A DNA stretch of 64,000 bases from Sinomonas sp. P10A9 (GCF_041022165.1 NZ_CP163302.1:1240001-1304000), one strand, 5' to 3'. Shown: positions 39,503-49,039, numbered from the stretch's first letter. The notes: generated from the letters alone by a model not told the origin. Translations and numbers: made by a program.

Positions 39503-40663
39503 TCACCCTGCGATGCTCTTGGCACGCAGCGAGATGACGTCTTCGTAGTGGTTGATGAGCTGGTCGCAGATCGCCTTCCAGGAGCGGCCCTGGACGCTCT
39601 GCCAGGCGGCGCCGGCAAAGGCTGCCCGCATCGCGTCGTCGTCGAGCAGGCCCTGCAGGTACTCGCGCATCTGGTCCAGATCGCCGGGCGTGTAGAGCCA
39701 ACCGGTCTTGCCGTTCTCGACGAGGTCGAGCGGGCCGCCGCGGCCGGTGGCAACCACCGGGACGCCACAGGCCATGGCCTCCTGGATGGTCTGGCAGAAC
39801 GTCTCGAACTCGCCCGGATGCACAAACAGGTCGAAGCTCGCGAGGAGACGTGGCAGGTCGTCGCCTCCCTGGAAGCCGGCAAAGTGCGCCCTGGGAAGCT
39901 GGGCCTCGAGCTGGGCGCGCATCGGCCCGTCGCCCACGATCACGAGCCGCGTGCCGGGCAGGTCCATGAGGACGCGCAGGTCCTCGACCTGCTTCTCGGC
40001 GGCGAGCCGGCCGACGTAGCCGATGACCTTGACCGGGCTTCCGTCGGCGTTGGTCCCTGCCACGCTCTCTCGCCACGCGTCGTCGCGCCTGCCCGGGTTG
40101 AAGCGTGCGGTGTCGACGCCACGGCGCCACATCTCGATCCGCGGGATCCCGTGCTTCCGCAGCTGTTCCACGGCGAAGGTCGACGGCGCGAGGGTCCGGT
40201 CCGCGAGTCGGTGGATATTCTCGACCCGCTGCCACGCCCAGGACTCGAGGAAAGGCACGCCGTATCTTGCTGCATAGCCCGGAACCTCGGTCTGGTACAC
40301 GGCGACGGTGGGGACGTGCAGTTGCTTGGCGGCCCGCACGCCGCGCCAGCCGAGCTCGAAGGGGGAGGCGAGATGGACCACGTCGGGCTTGAAGTCCCTG
40401 AGGATCCGCCGGACCTTGGGGACGGCCCCGAACGCGACCCGGACGTGCGGGTAGCCAGCCATCGGGAAGGCCGGCATGCGCACCACTCGGGCGCTGTTCA
40501 CGGTCTCCGTCACCGGGAAGACTCCGATCGCACCCTCTCCGGAGGGGGCGATCACTAGGACGTCGTCGCCTCGCTCCTGGAGATGGTCGAGGATCCGCAG
40601 GATGGAGTGCGTTACTCCGTTCATCTGCGGCAGGAACGACTCGGCAACAATCGCGATCCTCAC
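39503..40663 (-). CDS. GT4-family glycosyltransferase (MgtA/PimB-like)
   Basis: 386 residues from GTG 40663. GT-B fold: MNGVTHSILRILDHLQERGD near the N terminus, VHLASPFELGWRG, the second Rossmann domain VIGYVGRLAAEKQVEDL, and the donor motif HPGEFETFCQTIQEAMACG (E-x7-E). Related actinobacterial enzymes transfer mannose or glucuronic acid to diacylglycerol on the inner membrane face. Paired with UDP-glucose dehydrogenase, a UDP-glucuronate:diacylglycerol transferase like Corynebacterium MgtA is a good working guess. Confidence 0.8.
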   Translation of the reverse strand: MRIAIVAESFLPQMNGVTHSILRILDHLQERGDDVLVIAPSGEGAIGVFPVTETVNSARVVRMPAFPMAGYPHVRVAFGAVPKVRRILRDFKPDVVHLASPFELGWRGVRAAKQLHVPTVAVYQTEVPGYAARYGVPFLESWAWQRVENIHRLADRTLAPSTFAVEQLRKHGIPRIEMWRRGVDTARFNPGRRDDAWRESVAGTNADGSPVKVIGYVGRLAAEKQVEDLRVLMDLPGTRLVIVGDGPMRAQLEAQLPRAHFAGFQGGDDLPRLLASFDLFVHPGEFETFCQTIQEAMACGVPVVATGRGGPLDLVENGKTGWLYTPGDLDQMREYLQGLLDDDAMRAAFAGAAWQSVQGRSWKAICDQLINHYEDVISLRAKSIAG

Positions 40664-40845
40664 GCCTCCACCATCCTGTGACCACTTGACTGGGCGGCAG
40701 AGCACGCGTGACGTGTCGGAGAAGGCTAGATGAACGGGCGGGTGGCGTTCCGCGGGATTCCGCGGGACGCGTGGCTGGGTCCGGCGTATGACGGCGCCCG
40801 GCCGGCCCCGGCTGTCCAGCCCACCTCGGGCGGATCGGCCGAAGG

Positions 40846-42066
40846 CTACCCGGGCGCAGTGTCGGAGCGGTGTGCGGGGTCCCGCGGTACGGCGAATCCG
40901 GCGAGGGCCACGGCAGCGGCGAGGGACGCGAGCCCCCAGCCCAGACCTGCGCTCGCGGCGACGGCCCCGACGAGAAGCGGCCCGCCGGCGTCGCCCGCCT
41001 CGCGGCCGAGCTCCGCGGACCCCATCGTCCTGCCCATCCGCTCCGCGGGCGTCGCATCGGCGAGGTGCGCGAACGCGAGGGGCGTCGCGATGCCGATCCC
41101 CGTGCCGACGAGCAGCGCGGCAGCGTATACCCCGACGGCGCCGAAGACCCCGGGCGCGAGCGGGACGAGCGCGGCGGCCGCTGCCCCGAGCACGATCGCC
41201 CCGAGTCCCGCCATGATGCCGGTCCTGTCCGTGAGCCTGCCCTCATCGCGGAGCCGACCGATCCGTGGCTGGATGAGGGACGACGCGACTGCGAGCACCG
41301 TCACTGCGGCCACTGCCGCGGCCGTCGGAAGGCCGGTGTGGGCCGCGAGGGCGGGGAGGAAGCCGACGGCCGCGCCGAGCGACCCGGTCGAGGCCGCGAG
41401 CACGATCGTGGGTCCGAGGAACGAGCGCTCGCCGAGCTGGCGGGCGAGGTCCGCGACCGTGTACCGGGGGCGGGGGAGCGGCTCGAGCCGCGGCATCGCG
41501 ACGGCCACCCAGACGGCCACGGCCGCGCCGAGGACCGCGAGGACCCCGAACAGGACGGGAAAGCCCCCCAGGAAGAGGGCTGCAGCACCGAGCAGCGGGC
41601 CGATCGCATAGCCGAGCCCCTTCCACGAGCCGTACCTGCCGAAGTACTTCCCCGTGAGCGGCCCTGCGAGGCGCGCCACGCTTGCTGAAGAGGCCGGTGA
41701 GAATGCCGATGCTGCCGCGCCCTGCCCGAGGCGCACGACTGCGAGGGCCCAAGGGCCCTGCACCACGATGCCCACGAGCGAGGCCAGCGCGAACGCCGCG
41801 AGGCCGCCCACCACGACGGGCTTGGACCCGATCCGGTCCGACAGCGAGCCGAACACGGGCTTGAGGAACACCTCGGCGAGATCATAGAGCGCAAGCAGGA
41901 CGCCCAGCGTGAGCAGGTCCAGACCGATCTGGCCGCTCTCGGCCCCGAGGCCGGCGGCGATGCTGTGGGCGCCGAACGCGGTGGTGAAGCCGGCCGCATA
42001 GAGGGGCAGGACGGCGCTCGCGGGGGGTCCGCTGAGCGGCCCGGGCGGGGTGGCTGGTCGGTTCAC
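40846..42066 (-). CDS. MFS transporter
   Basis: 406 residues from GTG 42066 (ribosome binding site weak; a frame to 42237 exists but overlaps the divergent gene). Twelve membrane segments. The MFS loop motif GSLSDRIGSKPVVVGG (between TM2 and TM3) and a related RIGRLRDEGRLTDRTGIMAG (between TM8 and TM9) are present. Probably a drug or metabolite exporter. Divergent from the OYE gene across 131 bp, with no visible shared operator. Confidence 0.85.
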   Translation of the reverse strand: MNRPATPPGPLSGPPASAVLPLYAAGFTTAFGAHSIAAGLGAESGQIGLDLLTLGVLLALYDLAEVFLKPVFGSLSDRIGSKPVVVGGLAAFALASLVGIVVQGPWALAVVRLGQGAAASAFSPASSASVARLAGPLTGKYFGRYGSWKGLGYAIGPLLGAAALFLGGFPVLFGVLAVLGAAVAVWVAVAMPRLEPLPRPRYTVADLARQLGERSFLGPTIVLAASTGSLGAAVGFLPALAAHTGLPTAAAVAAVTVLAVASSLIQPRIGRLRDEGRLTDRTGIMAGLGAIVLGAAAAALVPLAPGVFGAVGVYAAALLVGTGIGIATPLAFAHLADATPAERMGRTMGSAELGREAGDAGGPLLVGAVAASAGLGWGLASLAAAVALAGFAVPRDPAHRSDTAPG

Positions 42067-42197
42067 GGCGCCGAGTCTATGCCCGCCCGGTGCCGGGCAC
42101 GGATCTGCGCTTCTCAGAGCAGATGATGTGTTGAAGGTCACAGGGGGTCCGGACGCTGCGTCGGAATGCGCCGGGAACACGACGGGTTGGGTCCAGC

Positions 42198-43364
42198 ATG
42201 ACTCTTGAGCACACCGAGCCCATCGACTCGTCCGCACAGCCCGGAATCGGAGAACTCTTCACGCCCTTCAGCCTCGGCACCCTCACCGTGCCGAACCGCT
42301 TCGTCATGGCCCCCATGACGCGTGAGTTCTCGCCGGACGGCACGGTGACGGACGACGTCGCGGGCTACTACGCGCGGCGGGCCGCGGCCGGCGTCGGGCT
42401 CATTATCACGGAGGGTGTGTACGTTTCCGAGGACTCGGGTCCGAGCACCCGCGTGCCGCGCCTGTTCGGCGAGGCCCAGCTCGCCGCGTGGCGTGCACTG
42501 GTGGCCGAGGTCCATGCGGCCGGCGGCCGGATTGTGCCCCAGCTGTGGCACCTCGGCGCGGCACGCGGCGACCACGCAGACTTCAACCCGGACCTGCCGT
42601 CCCTGAGCCCATCGGGCATCGCGCCCAACGGCGCGGAGCGCGGGCGCGCCGCGACCCTCGAGGAACTCGCCCGCATCCGCGACGACTTCGCCCGCGCCGC
42701 CGCGGCCGCCAGGGAGGCGGGCTTCGACGGCGTCGAGCTGCACGGCGCGCACGGCTACCTCCTGGACCAGTTCCTCTGGGCCGGCACCAACCGGCGCGAG
42801 GACCAGTACGGCGGATCCCTCGAGGCGCGGCTGCGCTTCCCGGCCGAGGTGGTCGCGGCGGTCCGCGCGGCCGTCGGCCCCGACTTCCCGGTGATCTTCC
42901 GCTTCTCGCAGTGGAAGTCCGGAGACTACGGCGCGCGCATCGCCGAGACCCCCGAAGAGCTCGGCACTGTCCTACGGACGCTCGCGGACGCTGGCGTCTC
43001 GGCGTTCCACCCTTCGACCCGGCGTCATTGGGAGCCGGCATTCCCGGAACCGGCAGATGCGGCTGGCGGCGAGGACGCCCGCCTCGGGCTGGCCGGCTGG
43101 ACCAAGAAGCTCTCGGGACTCCCCGTGATCACGGTCGGGTCCGTGGGCCTCGACAACGAGTTCGAGGTCACCTGGCAGGAGGGCGGGCGTTCCGGCGTCC
43201 GCGGGCTGGGCGAGCTGCTGGCGCAGTTCGGCCGCGGCGAGTTCGATCTCGTCGCCGTGGGCCGCGTGCTCCTCTCCGACCCGGCGTGGGTCGCGAAGGT
43301 CCGCGAGGGCCGGACCGAGGAGATCCGTGCGTTCAGCGCCGAGGACCGCCTGCACCTGTCCTGA
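42198..43364 (+). CDS. Old yellow enzyme-type NADH:flavin oxidoreductase
   Basis: 388 residues. FMN-binding TIM barrel with OYE markers: NRFVMAPMTREFSPDG (residues about 36-51), IITEGVYVSEDSGP, VPQLWHLGAAR (active-site His-Leu-x), GVELHGAHGYLLDQFLW (HGAHGYL signature with catalytic His), NRREDQYGGSLEAR, and FDLVAVGRVLLSDP at the phosphate site. It reduces activated C=C bonds of enones or nitro-compounds using NAD(P)H. The exact substrate cannot be told. Divergent from the MFS gene. Confidence 0.9.
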   Translation: MTLEHTEPIDSSAQPGIGELFTPFSLGTLTVPNRFVMAPMTREFSPDGTVTDDVAGYYARRAAAGVGLIITEGVYVSEDSGPSTRVPRLFGEAQLAAWRALVAEVHAAGGRIVPQLWHLGAARGDHADFNPDLPSLSPSGIAPNGAERGRAATLEELARIRDDFARAAAAAREAGFDGVELHGAHGYLLDQFLWAGTNRREDQYGGSLEARLRFPAEVVAAVRAAVGPDFPVIFRFSQWKSGDYGARIAETPEELGTVLRTLADAGVSAFHPSTRRHWEPAFPEPADAAGGEDARLGLAGWTKKLSGLPVITVGSVGLDNEFEVTWQEGGRSGVRGLGELLAQFGRGEFDLVAVGRVLLSDPAWVAKVREGRTEEIRAFSAEDRLHLS

Positions 43365-43463
43365 CCGTCACCGGGCCGGGGGCTGGCGCCCGCCACCGGC
43401 GTTCGCCCGGGCTCCGGTGCGCCTGAACTGCCCGGGGCCGCGGCCGTGGCACAGTGGAGGGCG

Positions 43464-44774
43464 ATGAAACTGCGTGCCGACCAGTCCGGTCTCCGGGGCC
43501 TGCCCATGCCGCTGTGGCTCCAGGGCGTCGCGGAGGCAGTCCAGGCCATCCTGATCTCTGCCGTCCTTGCCCTCGTCCCGGTCTTCGGTGTGTGGATGAC
43601 TGGCGGGCTCGGCGCGTGGCAGCCCGAGGGCGTTGCGCGTCTGGCGGGCCAGCTCTGGCTTCTGGCCCACGGGGTCCCGCTGCAGCTGGCCATCACGCCG
43701 AGCACGGGGGAGTCGGCCGCACCCGTCGTGGGGACGCTCTCCCTGATCCCCCTCGGGCTCACGGTCATCCCAGTGCTCCTGACCTGGCGCAGCGGGCGGA
43801 GGCTGGCGCGAGCGTCCTACGCGGACACGCTGTGGCAGGGGCTCGCCGGTGCGGGTGCGGCCTATGCGGCCTTCGCGTTCGCCACCGCGTTCGTGTGCCG
43901 CACCCCGCAGGTCAACGTCGGCATGGTGGCCGCGACGTTCATCCCGCTCGCCCCTGTGGGCCTCGGCCTCGTGGTCGGGGCACGGCGCGAGGCCGGGTCG
44001 TGGGCGCGGCTCATCGGCGTCGACGCCGTCGACTGGATCGCCCGCACCGGGCAGTACTCGCGCTGGGCCGGGAGCTACGCGTGGTCTGTGCTCCGTGCCG
44101 GGTTCGTCGCACTCATGGCCGCTCTCGCGCTCTCGTCGGCTGTCCTCGCGGTGGACCTCTTCGGCCATTGGGCCGAGGCCGTCACGGTCTACGAGGGCGT
44201 GGGGGCCGACGCGGTGGGCGGCGCAGCCATGGCACTCGGCCAGGCGGGCTACCTCCCGCATCTCGTGGTGTGGACCCTCGGATGGGCCTCCGGCGCGGGA
44301 GTGACCCTCGGATCGGGATCCACTGCGGGCGCGCTCGCGACCGCCGTCGCGCCCCTTCCGCCGATCCCCGTCCTCGCGGCGATCCCCGCGGGCCCCCTGC
44401 CGTTCGGGCCCGCGGCGCTCGTCATTCCGGTGCTCGCCGGGCTCATCGGCGGCTGGTGGTTTGTCCGCGAGGGCGAGGACCACTTCGACGAGTGGCTCTC
44501 TATCAAGATCCACGCCCGGTGGTTCTCCGCACCGGTCTCCGCGCTCGTCGTCGGTGTGCTGGTCGGCGCCGCCGCGGGTGCCCTCGCGGCCGGGCTCGCG
44601 TGGCTCACGAGCGGATCAGTCGGGATCGGACGGTTCACCGAACTCGGAGTGAGCCCCCTGTGGATGCTTGTCTGGGTCGGCGCCGAGACCGCGATCGGCG
44701 CATGCCTCGGCTACGCCCTCGGGCCGTGGCTAGAGCACGCCCGCGCTGAGGAGGCCGGGCGGGCCGCAGTCTGA
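43464..44774 (+). CDS. DUF6350 integral membrane protein
   Basis: 436 residues from ATG 43464, with GGAGG 3 nt upstream. Ten or so hydrophobic segments, with PLWLQGVAEAVQAILISAV at the N terminus and GLIGGWWFVREGEDHFDEW in a cytoplasmic loop. DUF6350 proteins sit directly before purN in many Micrococcales genomes, as here (71 nt). Function unknown; polar expression with purN is likely. A possible role in cell-envelope or purine-precursor transport cannot be inferred from sequence. Confidence 0.75.
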   Translation: MKLRADQSGLRGLPMPLWLQGVAEAVQAILISAVLALVPVFGVWMTGGLGAWQPEGVARLAGQLWLLAHGVPLQLAITPSTGESAAPVVGTLSLIPLGLTVIPVLLTWRSGRRLARASYADTLWQGLAGAGAAYAAFAFATAFVCRTPQVNVGMVAATFIPLAPVGLGLVVGARREAGSWARLIGVDAVDWIARTGQYSRWAGSYAWSVLRAGFVALMAALALSSAVLAVDLFGHWAEAVTVYEGVGADAVGGAAMALGQAGYLPHLVVWTLGWASGAGVTLGSGSTAGALATAVAPLPPIPVLAAIPAGPLPFGPAALVIPVLAGLIGGWWFVREGEDHFDEWLSIKIHARWFSAPVSALVVGVLVGAAAGALAAGLAWLTSGSVGIGRFTELGVSPLWMLVWVGAETAIGACLGYALGPWLEHARAEEAGRAAV

Positions 44775-44845
44775 CGCCGCACGACACAGCGAGCTGTCGC
44801 CGCCCGTCGGCACCCGGAGCATTCCCCGCCGGTAAGGTGGACGCC

Positions 44846-45430
44846 ATGCGCATCGTAGTCCTCGTCTCCGGCACCGGTTCCAACCTGCAGGCCGTCATCG
44901 ACGCCGTGAAGGCCGGGGCGCTCAACCTCGAGATCGCGGCCGTGGGCGCCGACCGCGAGGGGACCTACGGGATCGAGCGCTCCGACGAGGCTGGCATTGA
45001 CACCTTCGTCGTCAACTTCAACTCCTTCGAGACCCGCGAGGAGTGGGACGCCGCGCTCGCCGCGAAGGTTGCGTCATACGAGCCGGACGTTGTCGTGTCC
45101 TCGGGCTTCATGCGGATCGTGAGCCCCGAGTTCATCGCCCGCTTCGGCGGCCGCTACCTCAACACGCACCCCGCACTCCTGCCTGCTTTCCCAGGCGCGC
45201 ACGGCGTCCGCGACGCGCTCGAGTACGGCGTCAAGGTCACCGGCTGCACCGTTCACTGGGCAGACGCCGGCGTGGACACCGGTCCGATCATCGCCCAGGA
45301 GGCCGTGGCGATCGCGGACAGCGACGACGAGGAATCCCTCCACGAACGCATCAAGGTCGTTGAACGGCGCCTCCTGATCGACGTCCTGCGCAGCCTCGCG
45401 GACGGCGAACTCGAGGCGCGCGCCGGCTGA
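44846..45430 (+). CDS. purN: Phosphoribosylglycinamide formyltransferase (GART)
   Basis: 194 residues from ATG 44846 (AAGGTGG site; a GTG at 44837 would add three residues). PurN motifs: SGTGSNLQAVIDAV (phosphate loop), SGFMRIVSPEF (folate-site), NTHPALLPAFPGAHGVRDAL with catalytic Asn-x-His, and DAGVDTGPIIAQEAV with catalytic Asp. Transfers a formyl group from 10-formyl-THF to GAR in purine synthesis, which links it to the folate pool served by the demethylase island. Followed by a convergent SRPBCC gene with a strong hairpin between. Confidence 0.95.
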   Translation: MRIVVLVSGTGSNLQAVIDAVKAGALNLEIAAVGADREGTYGIERSDEAGIDTFVVNFNSFETREEWDAALAAKVASYEPDVVVSSGFMRIVSPEFIARFGGRYLNTHPALLPAFPGAHGVRDALEYGVKVTGCTVHWADAGVDTGPIIAQEAVAIADSDDEESLHERIKVVERRLLIDVLRSLADGELEARAG

Positions 45431-45483
45431 GGCATCCTGCAGCGGACAGCCCTGCCGATGCGCGACCCAGCCCCCCGGACGCA

Positions 45484-45521
45484 CGACGGCGCGTGCCCAC
45501 TCAGGTGGGCACACGCCGTCG
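45484..45521. terminator. Bidirectional hairpin between purN and the SRPBCC gene
   Basis: 17-bp arms 45484-45500 and 45505-45521 with one mismatch enclose the 4-nt loop TCAG. It sits between two convergent genes. Confidence 0.75.
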
Positions 45522-45536
45522 CGCGTCAGAGACGGG

Positions 45537-46010
45537 TCAGAAGACGCCGCCGGTCTGCGGGGGTGAGTCGATGTCTCCGCGCCAAGCCCCGGTGGGACCC
45601 TGGGCCTCGACGAAGTCCTTGAACTTCTTCAGGTCCTTCTTGACCTGGGCGCTGTCGGCGCCGAAGAAGGCCCCGATCTTCTCCGTTGTTGAGTCCGGGA
45701 TCCACTCGAACTGGGCCGAGACGCGTGATTCGGCATTGTTGAGCCGGTGGAAGGTCACGACTCCGGCGTGCCCCACCCCGTCGATGCTCTTCCACGCGAT
45801 GCGCTCATCCGGCGTCTGCTCTGTGATCACGGTGTTGAACTCGCGGGTCTGTCCGGCGACCTTCGCCGTCCAATGGAGATGGGTGTCGTCCTGCTGGACA
45901 ACAGACTCCACCCCGCCCATGAACTCGGGGAAACTCTCGAACTGGGTCCACTGGTTGTACGCGGCAGCTACGGGGACTGCGACGTCGATGGATTCCTGCA
46001 CGGTGGACAT
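45537..46010 (-). CDS. SRPBCC (START/Bet v1-like) family protein
   Basis: 157 residues from ATG 46010 (AAGGAG site). Polyketide cyclase/dehydrase-like fold: VQESIDVAVPVAAAYNQWTQ (typical opening), FPEFMGGVESVVQQDD, ERIAWKSIDGVGHAGVVTFH and a helical C terminus ending in FVEAQGPTGAWRG. Binds a hydrophobic ligand in a cavity. Substrate unknown. With the DoxX gene upstream it forms a minus-strand pair located between purN and purH. Confidence 0.85.
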   Translation of the reverse strand: MSTVQESIDVAVPVAAAYNQWTQFESFPEFMGGVESVVQQDDTHLHWTAKVAGQTREFNTVITEQTPDERIAWKSIDGVGHAGVVTFHRLNNAESRVSAQFEWIPDSTTEKIGAFFGADSAQVKKDLKKFKDFVEAQGPTGAWRGDIDSPPQTGGVF

Positions 46011-46187
46011 GCGTTGCTCCTTACGGTTGGCGCTTGTTCGACGGCAGTGGCGGGCAACGCCCCTCGAGGACATCGCCCCTGCCTGCGGCCTCTTTTTCGA
46101 CCGACCCCACCGTGGTACCCAAAGCTGCACTGGCGCAAACACACCCTGCGCGGCCTAGCGGAGTGTGGGTGGGCGCGTCTTTGAAGG

Positions 46188-46649
46188 CTACCGGCCGGGC
46201 TGTGTCGCGACGGCCTTGTGCTTGGACTCCTTGGCCGGCTTGCGGTGCTTCCGGTCCACGAGCAGGGCAATGCCGATCGCGACGAGCCAGGAGTCCTTCG
46301 CCATGGGCACGCCCGCGGCAGTCGGGCGGATGCCGTCCGGCTGGGTGAGGCCCGGGGTCTTGAGGTAGGTCGCGAGGAGGCCGCCCGAGAAGGCCGTGAG
46401 GGCCAGCGCGGCAAGCTTGGTCGGGACGAACGGGGCGAGCAGCGCTGCCCCGAGGCCGATTTCGGCCCCTGCGAGCACCTTGCCGAAGGTTGCCGGGGGG
46501 ATCTGCCGGATCTGGGGGAGGGCATTGGCTGCCATACCCTGGAGGTTGCCTGCGCCCTCTTCGTCGAGAGAGAGCTTGCCCACTCCGGCATTGACCATGT
46601 AAGCGCCAGTGACAAGGCGGAGGACGGCGTGGCTGAGCTTGAATCCCAT
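46188..46649 (-). CDS. DoxX-like membrane protein
   Basis: 153 residues. Four hydrophobic segments (near 7-26, 57-75, 77-95, 119-136). The N terminus LSHAVLRLVTGAYMVNAGVGKL and the FGKVLAGAEIGLGAALL block fit DoxX/DoxD-like proteins. The C terminus is basic (DRKHRKPAKESKHKAVAT). Likely a small inner-membrane protein in redox or sulfur/thiol stress. It is 178 nt upstream of the SRPBCC gene on the same strand. Good GGAGAG ribosome binding site. Confidence 0.7.
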   Translation of the reverse strand: MGFKLSHAVLRLVTGAYMVNAGVGKLSLDEEGAGNLQGMAANALPQIRQIPPATFGKVLAGAEIGLGAALLAPFVPTKLAALALTAFSGGLLATYLKTPGLTQPDGIRPTAAGVPMAKDSWLVAIGIALLVDRKHRKPAKESKHKAVATQPGR

Positions 46650-46757
46650 GGCTTCTCTCCTTGGCCGGCGGTCCGGCCCTCGGGTTCCGTTCCGGGATCA
46701 GCCTAGGCGATAGACTGGCACCAAACCCACCCTCCCCGAAGACCCGGAGTGTTGTCT

Positions 46758-48470
46758 GTGAGCCCTGAGACCTCTGCCCGCACCATCGAGCTGGACCTCG
46801 TCCCGATCCGCCGGGCCCTCATCTCGGTCTACGACAAGACAGGTCTCGAGGAGCTCGCCCGCGGTCTGAGCGAGGCGGGCGTCCGCATCGTCTCGACCGG
46901 ATCGACGGCCAAGCGGATCGCCGCGGCAGGCGTTCCGGTGCAGGAGGTCGAGGAGGTCACGGGCTCGCCCGAGATGCTCGATGGCCGCGTCAAGACGCTC
47001 CACCCGCGGGTACACGGAGGCATTCTCGCGGACCGCCGCGTCCCGGCCCATGTGCAGACGCTCAAGGACCTGCAGATCGAGCCGTTCGACCTCGTCGTCG
47101 TCAACCTGTACCCGTTCGTGGAGACGGTGAGGTCCGGCGCGGCGATGGACGACGTCGTCGAGCAGATCGACATCGGCGGGCCCGCCATGGTGCGCTCGGC
47201 CGCGAAGAACCACGCCGCCGTCGCTATCGTCGTAGACCCGGGCGCCTACGGCGACGTGATTGCCGCCGCGAAGTCGGGAGGGTTCAGCCTCACGACCCGC
47301 CAGCGCCTCGCGGCCAAGGCGTTCGCGCATACCGCGGCCTACGACACGGCGGTTGCGACGTGGACGGCGAGCCAGTTCCTGGATGAGGACGGCGCCGGCG
47401 CAGCCGGAGACAAGGTCGCGTGGCCCGCCTACGCCGGCCTCGCGCTCGAGCGCTCCGAGGTGCTCCGCTACGGCGAGAATCCGCACCAGCAGGCAGCCCT
47501 GTACGTCGACAAGGCCGCTCCGGCAGGTATTGCCCAGGCAGACCAGCTCCATGGCAAGGCCATGAGCTACAACAACTACGTCGACGCCGACGCCGCCCTC
47601 CGCGCCGCCTTCGACTTCGACGAGCCCGCCGTCGCTGTCGTCAAGCACGCCAACCCGTGCGGCATCGCGGTCGCAACCCCCGGGGCGGCCGATCCGATCG
47701 CGGACGCCCACCTCAAGGCCCACGCGTGTGACCCGGTCTCGGCGTTCGGCGGCGTCATCGCCGCCAACCGAACCGTGACGAAGGGCATGGCCGAGACGGT
47801 AGCGGGGATCTTCACCGAGGTCGTGATCGCCCCAGACTTCGAGCCGGAGGCCGTCGAGATCCTCTCGAAGAAGAAGAACATCCGACTCCTCGCCCTCCCG
47901 GACGGCTACGGGCGCTACCCGACCGAGATCAAGCAGATCTCGGGCGGCGTGCTCGTCCAGGTCTCCGACACGCTCGATGCCGAGGGCGACGACCCGGCGA
48001 ACTGGACCCTCGCCGCGGGTGAGGCCGCCGACGACGCCACCCTCGCGGACCTCGTCTTTGCGTGGAGGGCCTCCCGCGCCGCGAAGTCCAACGCGATCCT
48101 CCTCGCGCACAACGGCGCCTCGGTGGGCATCGGCATGGGGCAGGTGAACCGCGTCGACTCGTGCCGCCTCGCGGTCGAGCGCGCGAACACGCTCGGCGTC
48201 GAGGTTGCCTCGGGGGTTGACGCTGCCGGTGGTGCCGCGAACGTCGGCACGAGCGACGCCGGTGCTGCCGCACCCGTTCGAACGCGAGGCGCCGTCGCGG
48301 CGTCGGACGCGTTCTTCCCCTTCGCCGACGGACTCCAGATCCTCATCGACGCCGGCGCGCGCGCCGTCGTGCAGCCGGGCGGCTCGGTCCGCGATGAGGA
48401 GGTCGTAGAGGCCGCGAAGGCCGCGGGCATCACGATGTACTTCACGGGCGCGCGCCACTTCTTCCACTGA
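46758..48470 (+). CDS. purH: Bifunctional AICAR transformylase/IMP cyclohydrolase
   Basis: 570 residues from GTG 46758 (GGAG 8 nt upstream; a GTG at 46749 overlaps that site). N-terminal IMP cyclohydrolase domain ([49 protein letters not shown]) and C-terminal AICAR formyltransferase domain ([32 protein letters not shown] with catalytic Lys-His, [14 protein letters not shown]). Performs the last two steps of IMP synthesis using 10-formyl-THF. An Ala/Gly/Ser-rich surface loop (near residues 495-520) is longer than in E. coli. A strong terminator follows. Confidence 0.95.
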   Translation: MSPETSARTIELDLVPIRRALISVYDKTGLEELARGLSEAGVRIVSTGSTAKRIAAAGVPVQEVEEVTGSPEMLDGRVKTLHPRVHGGILADRRVPAHVQTLKDLQIEPFDLVVVNLYPFVETVRSGAAMDDVVEQIDIGGPAMVRSAAKNHAAVAIVVDPGAYGDVIAAAKSGGFSLTTRQRLAAKAFAHTAAYDTAVATWTASQFLDEDGAGAAGDKVAWPAYAGLALERSEVLRYGENPHQQAALYVDKAAPAGIAQADQLHGKAMSYNNYVDADAALRAAFDFDEPAVAVVKHANPCGIAVATPGAADPIADAHLKAHACDPVSAFGGVIAANRTVTKGMAETVAGIFTEVVIAPDFEPEAVEILSKKKNIRLLALPDGYGRYPTEIKQISGGVLVQVSDTLDAEGDDPANWTLAAGEAADDATLADLVFAWRASRAAKSNAILLAHNGASVGIGMGQVNRVDSCRLAVERANTLGVEVASGVDAAGGAANVGTSDAGAAAPVRTRGAVAASDAFFPFADGLQILIDAGARAVVQPGGSVRDEEVVEAAKAAGITMYFTGARHFFH

Positions 48471-48489
48471 GTCCAGAGGCCACACACTG

Positions 48490-48519
48490 AGAGGGAGGCC
48501 GGGTGACCGGCCTCCCTCT
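48490..48519. terminator. Bidirectional terminator after purH and peptide cluster
   Basis: Perfect 13-bp arms 48490-48502 and 48507-48519 with loop GTGA, followed by TTGCGTTGG. It ends both purH (plus) and the convergent peptide operon (minus). Confidence 0.85.
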
Positions 48520-48532
48520 TGCGTTGGCGTCG

Positions 48533-48724
48533 TCAGGACTGGGCGACGACGATGCCCTGGAGGGCGGCGCTGCTGGCGCTCGAGCACACAGTCAGGACGT
48601 TTGCGGCCAGGGATGCGTTCGAAGCCGAGATCAACGCGACGTTGAAGTCCGCGAGGAGAGTTTCGCGTCCGGGGAGGAGCTCGACGGACTCGGCCGCGAG
48701 CTCAGCGATGGTGAGCTTCTGCAT
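48533..48724 (-). CDS. 63-residue repeat-family peptide E
   Basis: 63 residues from ATG 48724, with GGAGG 8 nt upstream; the in-frame extension begins with the site itself. Leader-like half LTIAELAAESVELLPGRETL, then alternating conserved residues N28-A30-A34-N36-S38-A40-N42 and A54-Q56-I58-V60-Q62. It is the only family member with a Cys (position 47). Last of the minus-strand operon, before the terminator at 48490. Likely a precursor processed by the M50 protease. No known RiPP class recognised. Confidence 0.8.
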   Translation of the reverse strand: MQKLTIAELAAESVELLPGRETLLADFNVALISASNASLAANVLTVCSSASSAALQGIVVAQS

Positions 48725-48773
48725 TTGGTTCACCTCCTTCCGCAGGTCAGGTTATTCGGGTGCCATGAGACGG

Positions 48774-48965
48774 TCAGCTCTGGACGACCAGGATGCCCTG
48801 GACGGCCGTGCTGGTTGCGTGCGAGAAGAAGGTGTCGACGTTGGCGGCCAGCGACATGTTGGAGGCCCAGATGCCGGCAAGGTTGGTGTCCAACGTGAGG
48901 GTCTCGCGGGACGGAAGCAGCTCGACGGTCTCGGCGGCGAGGTCGGTGATGGTCAGCTTGGTCAT
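48774..48965 (-). CDS. 63-residue repeat-family peptide D
   Basis: 63 residues from ATG 48965 (CAGGAG site). Matches the other family members without gaps: LTITDLAAETVELLPSRETL leader, core NLAGIWASNMSLAANVDTFF with the conserved N, A and N at 28, 40 and 42, ending TAVQGILVVQS. Upstream open-frame extension overlaps peptide C and is a shadow. Separated from peptide C by a stem-loop (49013-49039). Product probably secreted or processed after the leader; no Cys. Confidence 0.8.
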   Translation of the reverse strand: MTKLTITDLAAETVELLPSRETLTLDTNLAGIWASNMSLAANVDTFFSHATSTAVQGILVVQS

Positions 48966-49012
48966 GGAACTCAACTCCTGATGGGTGATCGTGTGTGCGG
49001 GAAAGGGAGGTG

Positions 49013-49039
49013 GGGGAGGCTGGAAGGCCCAGCCTCCCC
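49013..49039. terminator. Hairpin between peptides C and D
   Basis: Perfect 11-bp arms 49013-49023 and 49029-49039 with a 5-nt loop, downstream of peptide C on the minus strand. It may partly stop transcription or protect the RNA, tuning the amounts of D and E. Confidence 0.6.

Noticed and set aside
38124..41246. 1040-codon open frame on the minus strand
   Set aside because: Only the last 454 codons are real (UDP-glucose dehydrogenase); the upstream part lies out of frame over the glycosyltransferase and MFS genes.
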